A stretch of 64,000 nucleotides of DNA from JAFGJQ01 sp964495075 (GTDB lineage Bacteria > Planctomycetota > Phycisphaerae > UBA1845): positions 124,001 through 188,000 of the forward strand of contig CAZBUJ010000001.1 in assembly GCA_964495075.1 (NCBI GenBank), written 5' to 3'. This document shows, in pieces, positions 45,310 to 54,358 of the stretch. The number at the start of each line of letters is the position of its first letter. Positions within the stretch are counted from its first letter, which is position 1. Position numbers and translations under genes: made by a program. Under the pieces are notes generated by a model, which was not told the origin of the DNA, did no database searches, and saw nothing but the letters and a program-made list of their open reading frames with translations.

Positions 45310-46962
45310 TCACCGCCCGCACTCGGGCCCGCCCCGCCCCGCCGCGGATGTTGCCCGGTCGGTATCCGACGACTCCAGGGGTTCCCAGAACCCGAAGTGA
45401 TCCTGCTCCACCCGGCAGTAGCCGCTCATTCCGTACGTGCAGTGGGCGTTGTACCCCCACGCGAGGTGTTCCGAGCCGCCGCCGCCCTGCGTGGTGATCA
45501 GGAACCGGTTGCTCAACTGACCGAATCCCCGCGCCTGGTCCGCCGGCGTCTTGGCGTCCCCGCGATTCGCATCCACGGGCACCCACCCGTAGCCCGGCAG
45601 GTACACCTGGGCCCAGCGGTGAAAGGCTTCGTCGATACTCGCATCATCACCCCGCACCACCAGCGCGCCTTGATAGCGTGCCGGCAGCCCCGCCGCGCGA
45701 CATAATGCGATGAACGTGTACGTGTACTCCGAGCAGGATCCCGTGCCGCGCTTCAGGACGACTTCCGGCACATCCCATCCGCCCACCATCTGATACTCCA
45801 GCCGCCCGATGATGAAGTTGTAAATCTTGCGGGCGATCCAGTACGGGTTCGTCTCGTCCCCCACCACCTGCCGCACGGTCGCCCGGATGTACGGACTGTC
45901 GATCTGCAGGCGAGACCCGTCGACCGTGTACGCCTCGCGGATGTCGGCCGGGATGTCCGCGAGGGTCCCCGTGACCTCCGGAATGATCAGGTACCGGATG
46001 GCCCAGACCTCCGCCTCCACCACCCCGGACAGGGAGACCTTCTCGCCGGCCGGCACGCGGTCGATTTCAAACAGCTCACACGCCTGGTGCCACTTGTCCA
46101 CGACCGAATGCGCCGGACTCATCGAGTACTCGACCGGCCGCAGCAGTTTCTGGCTGGGCAGGTCCATCGGCACGGCGAAACTGACGTGCAGGTCCCGCAC
46201 CTCCCCGGGGCCGTAGTTCGACAGCACCCAGAGATGCTCGATCCGGGCTCGCCGCGGCTCGGACAGGCTGTACTTCTGCTCGCCATGAAGCACAAGCTGG
46301 TACACGCGGCGCGTCTGGAAGTCGACGCACCACAGGTGGTTCTCCCGGCAGGCAACGCCCACCACGTGAGGGCCGGGCGCCTTGACCATCCCGATCACCG
46401 CCCCGCTGTCCGGGTCCACCATGTACAACTCGTTATTGATCCGGTCACCGACCCACAGGTATCGACCGTCGTGGGCGAGACACCGGCAGTCCCGGGTCGG
46501 GGCGTCGTAATACTGAAGGATCGTGCCGTCGCTTGGCAGCACGCGGTAGATTTTCCGATCGGCCAGGATGTACAGCCCGCCTTCCGCATAGGCGAGCCCG
46601 GTGGCTCGCTTCGCCGGCGCTTCAAACACGACGTCAACGACGCCCGTCTCGAGTCGCAAGCCGTAGACGAATCCCGTGTGGTCGTCGGACACGTAGAGCC
46701 GTCCATCGCCCCACGCCAGACCGTGCGGCTTCAACGTCGGGGCCGGCACTTCGCGCGTCACCTGCCCCGTGGCCGGGTCCACCGCGCGAAGCACGGTGTC
46801 CCGCCAGTCGGCCACGTACAGGTCCGAGTCCGCCCACGCCAGGCCGGCCGGATATCGGCCGGGCGCGGCAAACGAAGCCGCCACGTCGCCGGGTGCCGCG
46901 AAACTCTCGGTCCCGAAGCCGATCAGGACCACCAAGGCCAACGCACTGCCGATGCCGCGCAT
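45310..46962 (-). CDS. Secreted beta-propeller protein with transglutaminase-like domain
   Basis: 550 aa; GGGAGG 7 nt before ATG. Signal peptide MRGIGSALALVVLIGFGTESFA. Residues ~25-235 form an NHL/SMP-30-like beta-propeller with repeating GLAW-D--LYV-D units. Residues ~240-350 are beta-rich. Residues ~370-500 are a transglutaminase-like cysteine protease fold with the full triad: Cys410 in GTGSCSEYTYTF, His448 in FHRWAQVYLPGYGW, Asp464 in VPVDANRGD. Such domains act as proteases or amidases or make isopeptide links. The fusion with a propeller suggests recognition of a surface partner (inference). Confidence 0.85.
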   Translation of the reverse strand: MRGIGSALALVVLIGFGTESFAAPGDVAASFAAPGRYPAGLAWADSDLYVADWRDTVLRAVDPATGQVTREVPAPTLKPHGLAWGDGRLYVSDDHTGFVYGLRLETGVVDVVFEAPAKRATGLAYAEGGLYILADRKIYRVLPSDGTILQYYDAPTRDCRCLAHDGRYLWVGDRINNELYMVDPDSGAVIGMVKAPGPHVVGVACRENHLWCVDFQTRRVYQLVLHGEQKYSLSEPRRARIEHLWVLSNYGPGEVRDLHVSFAVPMDLPSQKLLRPVEYSMSPAHSVVDKWHQACELFEIDRVPAGEKVSLSGVVEAEVWAIRYLIIPEVTGTLADIPADIREAYTVDGSRLQIDSPYIRATVRQVVGDETNPYWIARKIYNFIIGRLEYQMVGGWDVPEVVLKRGTGSCSEYTYTFIALCRAAGLPARYQGALVVRGDDASIDEAFHRWAQVYLPGYGWVPVDANRGDAKTPADQARGFGQLSNRFLITTQGGGGSEHLAWGYNAHCTYGMSGYCRVEQDHFGFWEPLESSDTDRATSAAGRGGPECGR

Positions 46963-47098
46963 GGTCGTACCTCCCCTGCCGGGCCGTGCGACACGGACCG
47001 GCGTGGGTCATAACGTCGGATGTTCCAACGGAGTGCGCGTGCTCGAGCGCCGCGCCGCCCTCACCGACGGCAACGCTGATCACGCCGGCCGGTGTAGA

Positions 47099-48400
47099 TC
47101 ACGGTCCCAACAGCTCGATCGCCCGCTCCAACACGAGATCGCTGTCATCCGTATAACTTGTGCCCTCGCCGGGGGCAATCGCGAATCCGGCGGTCGGCGG
47201 AATCCCCACGCCTTCGATCGTGGTCGTCTGGTCGGCCCGGTAGCCTTCTCGCGTCGGGATGAAGTACTTGATCCCGTTGTCCAGGCTCTGTTCGAGGGGG
47301 TAGCCGTACACGCCGCGCGTCGCGTCCCCGATGAACGTCGTCTCGAACGGCCGTTCGAGCATCATCAACACAAACCACTCGGCGACCTCCGCGTTCGCCT
47401 CGCCGATGAGGCACGCCACGGTGCCGGTGTAGGGCGGCGTGATCCACGGGTTCAGAATATGCGGCTGCAAGGCCGTGAAGTCGTCGTGGTCGGGGCTCTC
47501 GTTCTTGGACTTGTGGTATGCGTAGGTGTATGCGCTGTCCGTCAAGCGGCCCCCGAACACGATGGCGAAGATCTCGTTCCCGCCCGCGTTGCGCCGCAGG
47601 TCGATCACCATGCCATCCGCATCGGCGTACAGGGCAAACAGGTCGTCGATGTCGCTGTCGGTCAGGCCTTCCCACAGGACCGGGTTGAACGAGTCGATCC
47701 CGATGTACGCGAGGTTGTTCTCCATCCAACTGTGCCACAGCGGGAAATCGCCGACCTGGTCCAGCCCGCCCGTGAAGTAATGTACGACGTCCTCCGCCGC
47801 GTAGTTGCGGACGGGCTCGTCCGTAACGGACGGAACAACGTCATCGCCGGCCTCCAGCCAGACGTTCACGTCGTTCAGCGTGCCAAGCATGGCCGCCATG
47901 CGGGAGAGGAACTCCGACGTCGTCAACGCCGTCTGGAACTGGGGCTCGTATTGCGTCCGGACGGCGTCCCAATCGGTGCCCTTGATGGGGAAATGAGCGT
48001 ACTTCTGATCGAAGTCAGACCAGATCGCGGCGAATGACGCGTGGACTTCGTCGGCATCGAGATCGGCCGGGACGACGCCCCCGGCTCCGCCGCCGCTGCT
48101 GTTGTCGTTTTCGTTGTCGTTATCGCCAACCCCCCCGCCGTCGCCGCCGGAATTGTCGTTGGCGCCATCGTCGGTACCGTTGTCGTTGGCGACGTCCTGG
48201 TCCCCGCCCCCACCCCCGGTGCCATCGCCGCTGTTGTCGTTGGCGGTATTGTCGTTGGCGGCGTTATCGTTCGAGCCGTCGTCCGGAGCGGCGTTGTTGT
48301 TGCCCCCGCCAGCCGCCCCGCCCCCGGCGGTGCAACCCGAAATGACGACCAGACTCAGAATCGCCAGACACCATGCCATTTTCCGAAACCGAACGCTCAT
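47099..48400 (-). CDS. S41-peptidase-like lipoprotein with Asn/Asp-rich linker, active-site Ser apparently lost
   Basis: 433 aa; AGGAAG before ATG 48400. The lipobox LAILSLVVISGC predicts lipidation. Residues ~25-110 are low complexity (runs of NDN, GGG, DDG), a spacer from the membrane. The C-terminal domain resembles tail-specific peptidases: LAYIGIDSF, LYADADGMVIDLRRNAGGN (the usual core strand), LIGEANAEVAEWFVLMM. In the family the last motif carries the catalytic serine (S-x-x-E); here the aligned stretch, residues 334-343 (EANAEVAEWF), has none, so catalysis is doubtful. It may be a binding protein or an inactive paralog. Confidence 0.7.
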   Translation of the reverse strand: MSVRFRKMAWCLAILSLVVISGCTAGGGAAGGGNNNAAPDDGSNDNAANDNTANDNSGDGTGGGGGDQDVANDNGTDDGANDNSGGDGGGVGDNDNENDNSSGGGAGGVVPADLDADEVHASFAAIWSDFDQKYAHFPIKGTDWDAVRTQYEPQFQTALTTSEFLSRMAAMLGTLNDVNVWLEAGDDVVPSVTDEPVRNYAAEDVVHYFTGGLDQVGDFPLWHSWMENNLAYIGIDSFNPVLWEGLTDSDIDDLFALYADADGMVIDLRRNAGGNEIFAIVFGGRLTDSAYTYAYHKSKNESPDHDDFTALQPHILNPWITPPYTGTVACLIGEANAEVAEWFVLMMLERPFETTFIGDATRGVYGYPLEQSLDNGIKYFIPTREGYRADQTTTIEGVGIPPTAGFAIAPGEGTSYTDDSDLVLERAIELLGP

Positions 48401-48648
48401 TGCGACACTTCCTTTTTCTGCTCGAGAAACCGTGCGCGAATACCCTGGGGTTGATCACAGGTCGTCGCCCGCCCGGGTGAGACCCTGGCTCCCAGCGCGG
48501 AGAGGAGGCGGCACGTTCGGACCGTCCAGCTCATCCCCTACCTTGCCTATTCTATGCATCGACCAAGAGGGCGGCCCAGCCGCCTTCCTCCCAGGTTCAC
48601 ATTGCCGATCCCGCCTGCCGGGCCGATGATCGCGGGGGGTGCGGGAGT

Positions 48649-49152
48649 CTACCGCTCGTGCAACGCCTGCTCGACCTGCCTGACCGCGTCGGTCACGTCG
48701 TTCGCCCGGCTCAGCCGCCCGGTCCGTCGGTACGGCTCGAATGCGGGCACGTCGTCGAATCCCAACAGGACGACCCGACGGCCGTTCTTGAGGGCGAGAG
48801 CCACCTCCGAGGTGGTCCCCGCCCCGCCGGTCATTGCGATCACCACGTCGCTGGACAACACGTTGACCAGGTTTCGCGCGTCGCCCAGCCCGGTCACAAT
48901 CGCGATGTCGAGGGCCGGGCTCGCCCCGTCCGCGTTGTCGCCCGGGAGGATGCCCACGACGAGCCCGCCCCCCTCCTTTGCCCCGCGGGCCGATGCGGCC
49001 ATCACGCCGCAGTTGCGGCCACCGTTGAGCAGCACCCACCCGTGGGCGGCGATGGCGCGGCCCAGCTCGCAGGCGGCGGCTTGCACAGAGGCGTCCACCG
49101 CGGCACCACCCATCACACCGATCACCGGACGTCGGGAAGACTCGAAGGCCAT
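48649..49152 (-). CDS. LOG/SLOG-family protein (TIGR00725-like)
   Basis: 167 aa from ATG 49152. GAGGAG lies about 10 nt upstream; a GTG at 49170 would add six residues. Rossmann-like nucleotide-binding fold with PVIGVMGGAAVDA, GWVLLNGGRNCGVMAASA, and VIAMTGGAGTTSEVALAL, the PGGxGTxxE-like signature of SLOG proteins. Related proteins include cytokinin-activating LOG phosphoribohydrolases and molybdenum-cofactor carriers; this branch is usually annotated only as TIGR00725. Substrate not predictable. Stands alone between the S41-like gene and pilT. Confidence 0.85.
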   Translation of the reverse strand: MAFESSRRPVIGVMGGAAVDASVQAAACELGRAIAAHGWVLLNGGRNCGVMAASARGAKEGGGLVVGILPGDNADGASPALDIAIVTGLGDARNLVNVLSSDVVIAMTGGAGTTSEVALALKNGRRVVLLGFDDVPAFEPYRRTGRLSRANDVTDAVRQVEQALHER

Positions 49153-49453
49153 GGGCGTCCATCTCCTCACAGGTGATCGGGCTGGTTCAATCGCTCGGAA
49201 TACCGGGGCAGCCCCAGGATTTCAAGCCACCATTCAGGCGACGCCGTCGAAATCACGCTTGATAGAACTTCGCGGCCGGATAAAATAATCCACGAACAAC
49301 CAGCAGGACCCCGCCGTCAACGTGGCTGGTGGATCCGCAGGAAGGGATCGAGACGACCGGACCCGGGTCGGTCCGCCAGCGCGCACGCCAACGAGATGGC
49401 CTCGTGCGTTTTTCCTCGTAAACCGTCTTCCACAAACTGGAGGGGAGAATACC

Positions 49454-50695
49454 GTGGATGAGTCCACCGTAACCAACGCCGGCTCCGACACCACGGCCCA
49501 GAGCGGCTCCGACGCCCCACTCGCCGCCGACACGAGTCTCCGCGTCCCCCAGGAACCTGCCGAGGTGGAGGCGCCGGACATCGCCCCGGCCGGCGGGAAC
49601 GGCAAGGCGCGGATCGACAAATACTTCGCCGCGGTGAACAAGACCAACGCCTCCGACCTGCACCTGAAAGCGACGTCCCGCCCGCGGCTGCGAATCGGTG
49701 GCCACATCAAGTCGATCAAGGGCAACAGGCTCACGAACGAGGAGATCGAGGCATTGATCTACGAGATCATGACCCCCGAGCAGATCGAGACCTACAAGCG
49801 GAAAGGGTCCAACGACTTCGCGTACCAGCTCGGTGACCAGGCACGGTTCCGCATCAACGTGTTCCGGCAGCGAGGCCAGACCTCGGTCGCGGCCCGCCGG
49901 ATCCCGTTCGAGATCCTCGACTACGAAGCGCTGCACCTGCCCCCGGTGCTGGCCCGGATCGCCGATCTGCACCAGGGCTTGATTCTCGTTTCCGGCATCA
50001 CCGGCAGCGGCAAGAGCACGACCATCGCCTCGATGGTCGAGCAGATCAATCAGACCCGGGCCTGCCACATCATCACGATCGAGGACCCCATCGAGTTCAT
50101 GTACGCGGACAGGAAGGCGTTCATCAACCAGCGGGAGATCGGCCTGGACGTGGGCGATTTCCACGACGCCCTGAAGTACCTCATGCGTGAGGACCCCGAC
50201 GTTGTGCTCATCGGGGAGATGCGTGACGAAGAAACTTTTTCAGCGGCACTTCAAGCGGCCGAGTCCGGGCACCTGGTCTTCGGAACCATTCACGCGTCGG
50301 GCACGGCCAGTACGATCACCCGCGTTCTCGAACTTTTCCCCGAGGACGCGCGGGAGCTGATTCGCAGTTCGCTGGTGTTCAACCTTCAGGCCATCATCTG
50401 TTTGAAGCTGCTGCCGGGGATCCGACCTGATGTGCCGCGGATTCCGGCGGTGGAGGTCATGATCGCCAACAGCACCATCCGCAAGCTGATTGCGGACAAG
50501 CGGGACAGCGACATTCTCGGTGTTATCCGCAACTCCTACAACGAGGGGATGGTCGACTTCGGCGAGTACATTCGTCGGTTGGTGGTGGAGGAGTATATTA
50601 GCTCGAAAACGGCGTACTCCGCGGCGCCCAACCCGGACGAGTTGCGGATGCGTCTCAAAGGAATTAGCGTAAGCGGCGGTGGCATCATCGGCTAG
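49454..50695 (+). CDS. pilT: Type IV pilus retraction ATPase PilT
   Basis: 413 aa from GTG 49454 (GGGGAG 7 nt upstream; no nearby ATG fits). A ~45-residue Ser/Ala/Pro-rich extension precedes the conserved N-terminal PAS-like domain (ASDLHLKATSRPRLRIGGH). RecA-like ATPase: Walker A GITGSGKSTTIAS (Lys187), Asp box (ITIEDPIEFMYADRK), Walker B (DVVLIGEMRDEETF), His box (GHLVFGTIHASGTASTI). It powers pilus retraction and twitching. An AIRNLIRE-like retraction element is not obvious (NSTIRKLIADKRDSD occupies that place). Followed after 174 nt by a PilB-like gene. Confidence 0.92.
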   Translation: MDESTVTNAGSDTTAQSGSDAPLAADTSLRVPQEPAEVEAPDIAPAGGNGKARIDKYFAAVNKTNASDLHLKATSRPRLRIGGHIKSIKGNRLTNEEIEALIYEIMTPEQIETYKRKGSNDFAYQLGDQARFRINVFRQRGQTSVAARRIPFEILDYEALHLPPVLARIADLHQGLILVSGITGSGKSTTIASMVEQINQTRACHIITIEDPIEFMYADRKAFINQREIGLDVGDFHDALKYLMREDPDVVLIGEMRDEETFSAALQAAESGHLVFGTIHASGTASTITRVLELFPEDARELIRSSLVFNLQAIICLKLLPGIRPDVPRIPAVEVMIANSTIRKLIADKRDSDILGVIRNSYNEGMVDFGEYIRRLVVEEYISSKTAYSAAPNPDELRMRLKGISVSGGGIIG

Positions 50696-50869
50696 GAGCG
50701 GTTACCTTTGCGCCACGCTTGGCAGGGTGGCCGGCTTCGTGGTCGGTCTCTGCCAAGACCGAGCCGTCTGTGCCTGGCATGGCCGGTCGGGCGGGTCGTG
50801 CCTGGCCGGTGGGCGGCGGTCCTTGCCGCCCGGGTGGGTTTGTGGTTTCTGGTGCCCGAGTGAGAAGCG

Positions 50870-52549
50870 ATGCTGTCGACGATCAGCCTTCTAGCCCAGT
50901 TTGAAGTCAATAACGAGTATTTCAACTACATCAAGATCGCGGTGGTCCTCGTCCTTTTCATGGCATGGTGCTATCTCTGCCAATGGGTGGACCGCGACAC
51001 CGATTTTGTCAAAGCCAAGCGGGAGCAATGGAACCTCATCGTGCTCAGCGGCGGCATCGCCGGGATCGCGGTGTGTCTGCTGCCCCCGTGGGAGAGCATG
51101 AGCTTCTTCCTCGGCCTGGCGTTCTGGATCGTGCTGGCCGGGGCGACCGGATTGGCCTACGTGTTCCACCGCAACGGGCGGGTGGTTCCGGACGCCCGGG
51201 TGATGACGTGGGGTCACCTCAAGCGCGTGATGGCGTCGACGAAGGGTGAGAAGTCGGCCAAGGTTGACAAGGGGCTTCGGGTCAGGCTCAGCAATCACGA
51301 AGGCAGCAACATCAGGCAACCGGAAGATGTCGAAGGTCGGCAGCAATACGACGCGTTGCAGGATTTCCTGTTCGACCTCATGTGGCGGCGGGCGAGCGAC
51401 GCCGACCTGCTCGTGGCGGGCGAACAGACCCGCGTGTTCTACAAAATCGACGGCGTGGTCTCCGAGCAGAACCAGCAGGCGGCCAGTGCGGAGGACGGCG
51501 AGCGCATTCTGAACTACGTCAAGCAACTGGCCGGTCTCAACCCGGACGAGCGGCGCCGACCGCAGAAGGGCAGGATCAAGGCGTGTCTGCTGGGCGACGC
51601 CCATCTGCGGGATATCGAGGTCCAGACGTCCGGGTCGACGCAAGGCGAGCGGTTGCGGCTCCGCGTCCAGCGGCCGGGCGAGTTGATTCGCCTGCCGGAG
51701 CTGGGGCTCGCGGAAGCCCGGCTCGAACTGCTGCGGGACATCATCCGGGAGCGGCACGGGATCGTCCTGTTCAGCGGACCGCCGGAGTCCGGGGTGACGA
51801 CCACCCAGTACGCGGTGCTCCGCGAGCACGACGCGTTCATGCACAACATCTACACGCTCGAACGCCGCCCCATGCTCGATCTTGACAACATCACGCAGCA
51901 CACTTTCAAGGGCGAAGGGGAGGAAGGGGTCAGCTACGCCCGCATGCTGCAGACCGTGCTGCGGCGCGAGCCCGACATCGCGATGGTCGGCGAATGCGCG
52001 GACCGGGACACCGGTCAGATCGCCATCAACGCGGCCGACGAGAAGAAACTCTACATGGGGCTGCATGCCCGCAGCTCCATCGATGCGTTGGCCCGGTTCA
52101 TGGCTATGGTCGAGGACAACGCGCGGGTCGCCGAGCTGGTCCACGGCTCGATCAGCCAGCGCCTGGTCCGCAAACTCTGCTCCGCCTGCCGGGTGGGCTA
52201 CCGCCCCGATCTGAAGAAGCTCAAGAAACTCAATCTTCCCGTGGACCAGATCGAGATGTTTTACTCGCCCCCGAGTGAGCCCGTCTTCGACAAGAAGGGG
52301 CGCGAGATCATCTGCCAGACCTGCCAGGGCAGCGGGTTTGTCGGTCGGACCGGTGTGTTTGAGGTCCTTCGCATCGACAAGAACATCCGGGCCATGATCG
52401 CCGACAACGCGCCGCTCAAGCTGATCAAGCAGCAGTCCCGCAAGGCGAGGATGCTGTACCTGATGGAGGAAGGCCTTCTGAAAGTCATCGAAGGCGTCAC
52501 GAGCATGGACGAGGTCCTGCGCGGTCTGCGCGACGACACCAGCAAGTAG
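50870..52549 (+). CDS. Membrane-anchored PilB/GspE-like ATPase with degenerate Walker A
   Basis: 559 aa. The start is an ATG preceded only by a weak GAG; upstream ~170 nt are non-coding. Two or three N-terminal hydrophobic segments (IKIAVVLVLFMAWCYLCQW, SMSFFLGLAFWIVLAGATGL) are unusual for cytoplasmic PilB. A PilB-like core follows: N-terminal domain with DALQDFLFDLMWRRASDADL, then a P-loop reading FSGPPESGVTTTQY, where the invariant Lys is Val309, and Walker B-like DIAMVGECADRDT. A C4 zinc site (CSACRVGY, CQTCQGSGF) is kept. ATP hydrolysis is doubtful, so it may be a regulator or scaffold for the pilus machine. It lies between pilT and a CvpA-like gene. Confidence 0.8.
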   Translation: MLSTISLLAQFEVNNEYFNYIKIAVVLVLFMAWCYLCQWVDRDTDFVKAKREQWNLIVLSGGIAGIAVCLLPPWESMSFFLGLAFWIVLAGATGLAYVFHRNGRVVPDARVMTWGHLKRVMASTKGEKSAKVDKGLRVRLSNHEGSNIRQPEDVEGRQQYDALQDFLFDLMWRRASDADLLVAGEQTRVFYKIDGVVSEQNQQAASAEDGERILNYVKQLAGLNPDERRRPQKGRIKACLLGDAHLRDIEVQTSGSTQGERLRLRVQRPGELIRLPELGLAEARLELLRDIIRERHGIVLFSGPPESGVTTTQYAVLREHDAFMHNIYTLERRPMLDLDNITQHTFKGEGEEGVSYARMLQTVLRREPDIAMVGECADRDTGQIAINAADEKKLYMGLHARSSIDALARFMAMVEDNARVAELVHGSISQRLVRKLCSACRVGYRPDLKKLKKLNLPVDQIEMFYSPPSEPVFDKKGREIICQTCQGSGFVGRTGVFEVLRIDKNIRAMIADNAPLKLIKQQSRKARMLYLMEEGLLKVIEGVTSMDEVLRGLRDDTSK

Positions 52550-52565
52550 CCTGGGAGCATGAACC

Positions 52566-54314
52566 ATGGTGCTATCGCTGTTCCTTGTGGTACTTATCGC
52601 CGCAATCACGTTCTTCCAGTCGATTCACGGCCTGTTCAACGGGATCATCACCTGCGTGATGGCCATTCTGTGTTGCGCGTTTGCGTTCGCCGTCCACGAG
52701 TACGTGGCGCTTGAACTGCTCATGGGCTGGAAGCCGAACCTGGCACTGCCGCTGGCCCTCGTCCTTTCGTTTATCCTGCCGCTTATCGCGCTTCGCTCCG
52801 CGGCGGACGCCATGATCCGGCGCAGCTCGCTGGTGCCCAGTATCGTCGACAAGGCGGGCGGGGTGATCTTCGGTTTCGTGACGGCCATGATCATCGTCGG
52901 CGTGCTGGCGTTGGGGATCCAGATGCTGCCGTTCGGCGGCCGGTTTCTCCAGTTCTGCCAGTACGACGTGACGGCGGATGACTTTGACCCGACCGAGGAG
53001 CCGAGCGGAATCCTGCTCAGCCCCGACCGATTTGCGACCGGCCTGGCGTCCATGATGTCGGCCGGCATCTTCAGCGGGAAGAGCCGCTGGGAGGACGACC
53101 ACCCCGATTACGTGCGCGAGGTGGGCTGGGACCAGACGGTCCCCCTGGACGTGCGATGCTTCGCCCCGCGAGACGGGATCACCAGAGTCGAGTTCTTCAC
53201 CGAGGAGGAACACCTGTACCATCTCAAGGAGGAGGGCGGGGACTACGGGGCCGTCTCGGGGTACCAAAAGGAGGCCGTGGGACCGTCCGGCTCGCATCAG
53301 TTCTGGGCCCTGCGCATCAAACTTGGCCACGACGCCGAGGACGCGGACAAGAAGCACCGCTTCAGCCCTTACCAGATTCGCATCGTCGGCACGGTGGACG
53401 GCGTGCCCGTGCACTATTGCCCGGTCGCCGTGCGCCAGAACGTGAACAAGCAACGCGGCGCGACTCCTGAGTACCGGTACGTCGACTACACGGATAAACG
53501 GAAGTCGCGCGAATGGGCGATGGCCGAGCTGTACAAGCCGGAAGACGACGGCACGATCAACGTGCTGTTCGAGGTCCACGAGAAATTCAAACCCCGGTTC
53601 GTCGAGTACAAGATGGGGGCCCGCAAGCCTCTGACGAAAAGCGACCGGCCGATTGAACTGGCCGAGGAGCCGGAGGCGCCGGGCGGCAGCGGCGAGCCGT
53701 CGGAGCGACCGCGTCCCCGGCGGTCGAGTCGAGGCACTCGCGGCGGACGCACCCACGGGGCCGACGTCATCGGGGCGAAATTCAGCGACGCGCTGCCCCA
53801 CAGCCGTGTGAAGTACGAGACCGTCGGCGATGCGGACATCCGGCGGGGCCAACTCCGCGAAGGCCACATCATCGCGACGATCGGTGAGGACGACCGCGGA
53901 CGCGAGGTCACACGCTTCGAAGTGCCGGAGGGCAAGGCGCTGCTCCAGATCGACGCCGTCAATCTCCGGGCCGGCAGCCTGCTGGGGCGGGCCAAGAGCT
54001 TCGCCGTCAAGACCGTCAAGAACTTCATCGTCACCGATGACAGGGGCAACGAGTACAAGCTGTGCGGGCAGATCGCCCTGGCCGACGTCGGCGACGATCG
54101 CGTGGTCGAAGTGCAGTACTATCCCGAGGTGATCGGTTCGATCGGCGGTGTCAAGCCGTTCAGCCGGATCAAGGATCGGGACCTGAGCGATTCGGACACC
54201 TACGAACTCTACTTTCTTTTTCTGGTCGATTCCGGGAGGAAGGTCGTCAAGTTCAGCACGAGCGGGCAGCGCGGCGGCGAGGACATCAGTGATCTGGGAC
54301 TCGTTGCCCCCTGA
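52566..54314 (+). CDS. CvpA-like membrane protein with large C-terminal extension
   Basis: 582 aa; starts 16 nt after the PilB-like gene, so likely co-transcribed. Residues ~1-125 hold four hydrophobic segments with a CvpA-type order (FFQSIHGLFNGIITCVMAIL, LVLSFILPLIALRSAADA, GGVIFGFVTAMIIVGVLAL). CvpA proteins affect secretion and envelope integrity in other bacteria. The remainder (about 130-582) is soluble, charged and unrecognised, with an Arg/Gly/Ser-rich linker (RPRPRRSSRGTRGGR) near 370-390. The C-terminal region may be extracytoplasmic. The family assignment rests on the N-terminus only. Confidence 0.55.
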   Translation: MVLSLFLVVLIAAITFFQSIHGLFNGIITCVMAILCCAFAFAVHEYVALELLMGWKPNLALPLALVLSFILPLIALRSAADAMIRRSSLVPSIVDKAGGVIFGFVTAMIIVGVLALGIQMLPFGGRFLQFCQYDVTADDFDPTEEPSGILLSPDRFATGLASMMSAGIFSGKSRWEDDHPDYVREVGWDQTVPLDVRCFAPRDGITRVEFFTEEEHLYHLKEEGGDYGAVSGYQKEAVGPSGSHQFWALRIKLGHDAEDADKKHRFSPYQIRIVGTVDGVPVHYCPVAVRQNVNKQRGATPEYRYVDYTDKRKSREWAMAELYKPEDDGTINVLFEVHEKFKPRFVEYKMGARKPLTKSDRPIELAEEPEAPGGSGEPSERPRPRRSSRGTRGGRTHGADVIGAKFSDALPHSRVKYETVGDADIRRGQLREGHIIATIGEDDRGREVTRFEVPEGKALLQIDAVNLRAGSLLGRAKSFAVKTVKNFIVTDDRGNEYKLCGQIALADVGDDRVVEVQYYPEVIGSIGGVKPFSRIKDRDLSDSDTYELYFLFLVDSGRKVVKFSTSGQRGGEDISDLGLVAP

Positions 54315-54358
54315 CCAGCCGGAGCCGACCGTTAGATTGCTGGATACGCGAATACGCG

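Noticed and set aside
48034..48629. Val/Ala-rich plus-strand frames opposite the Asn/Asp linker
   Set aside because: They are antisense products of the low-complexity linker of the S41-like lipoprotein.
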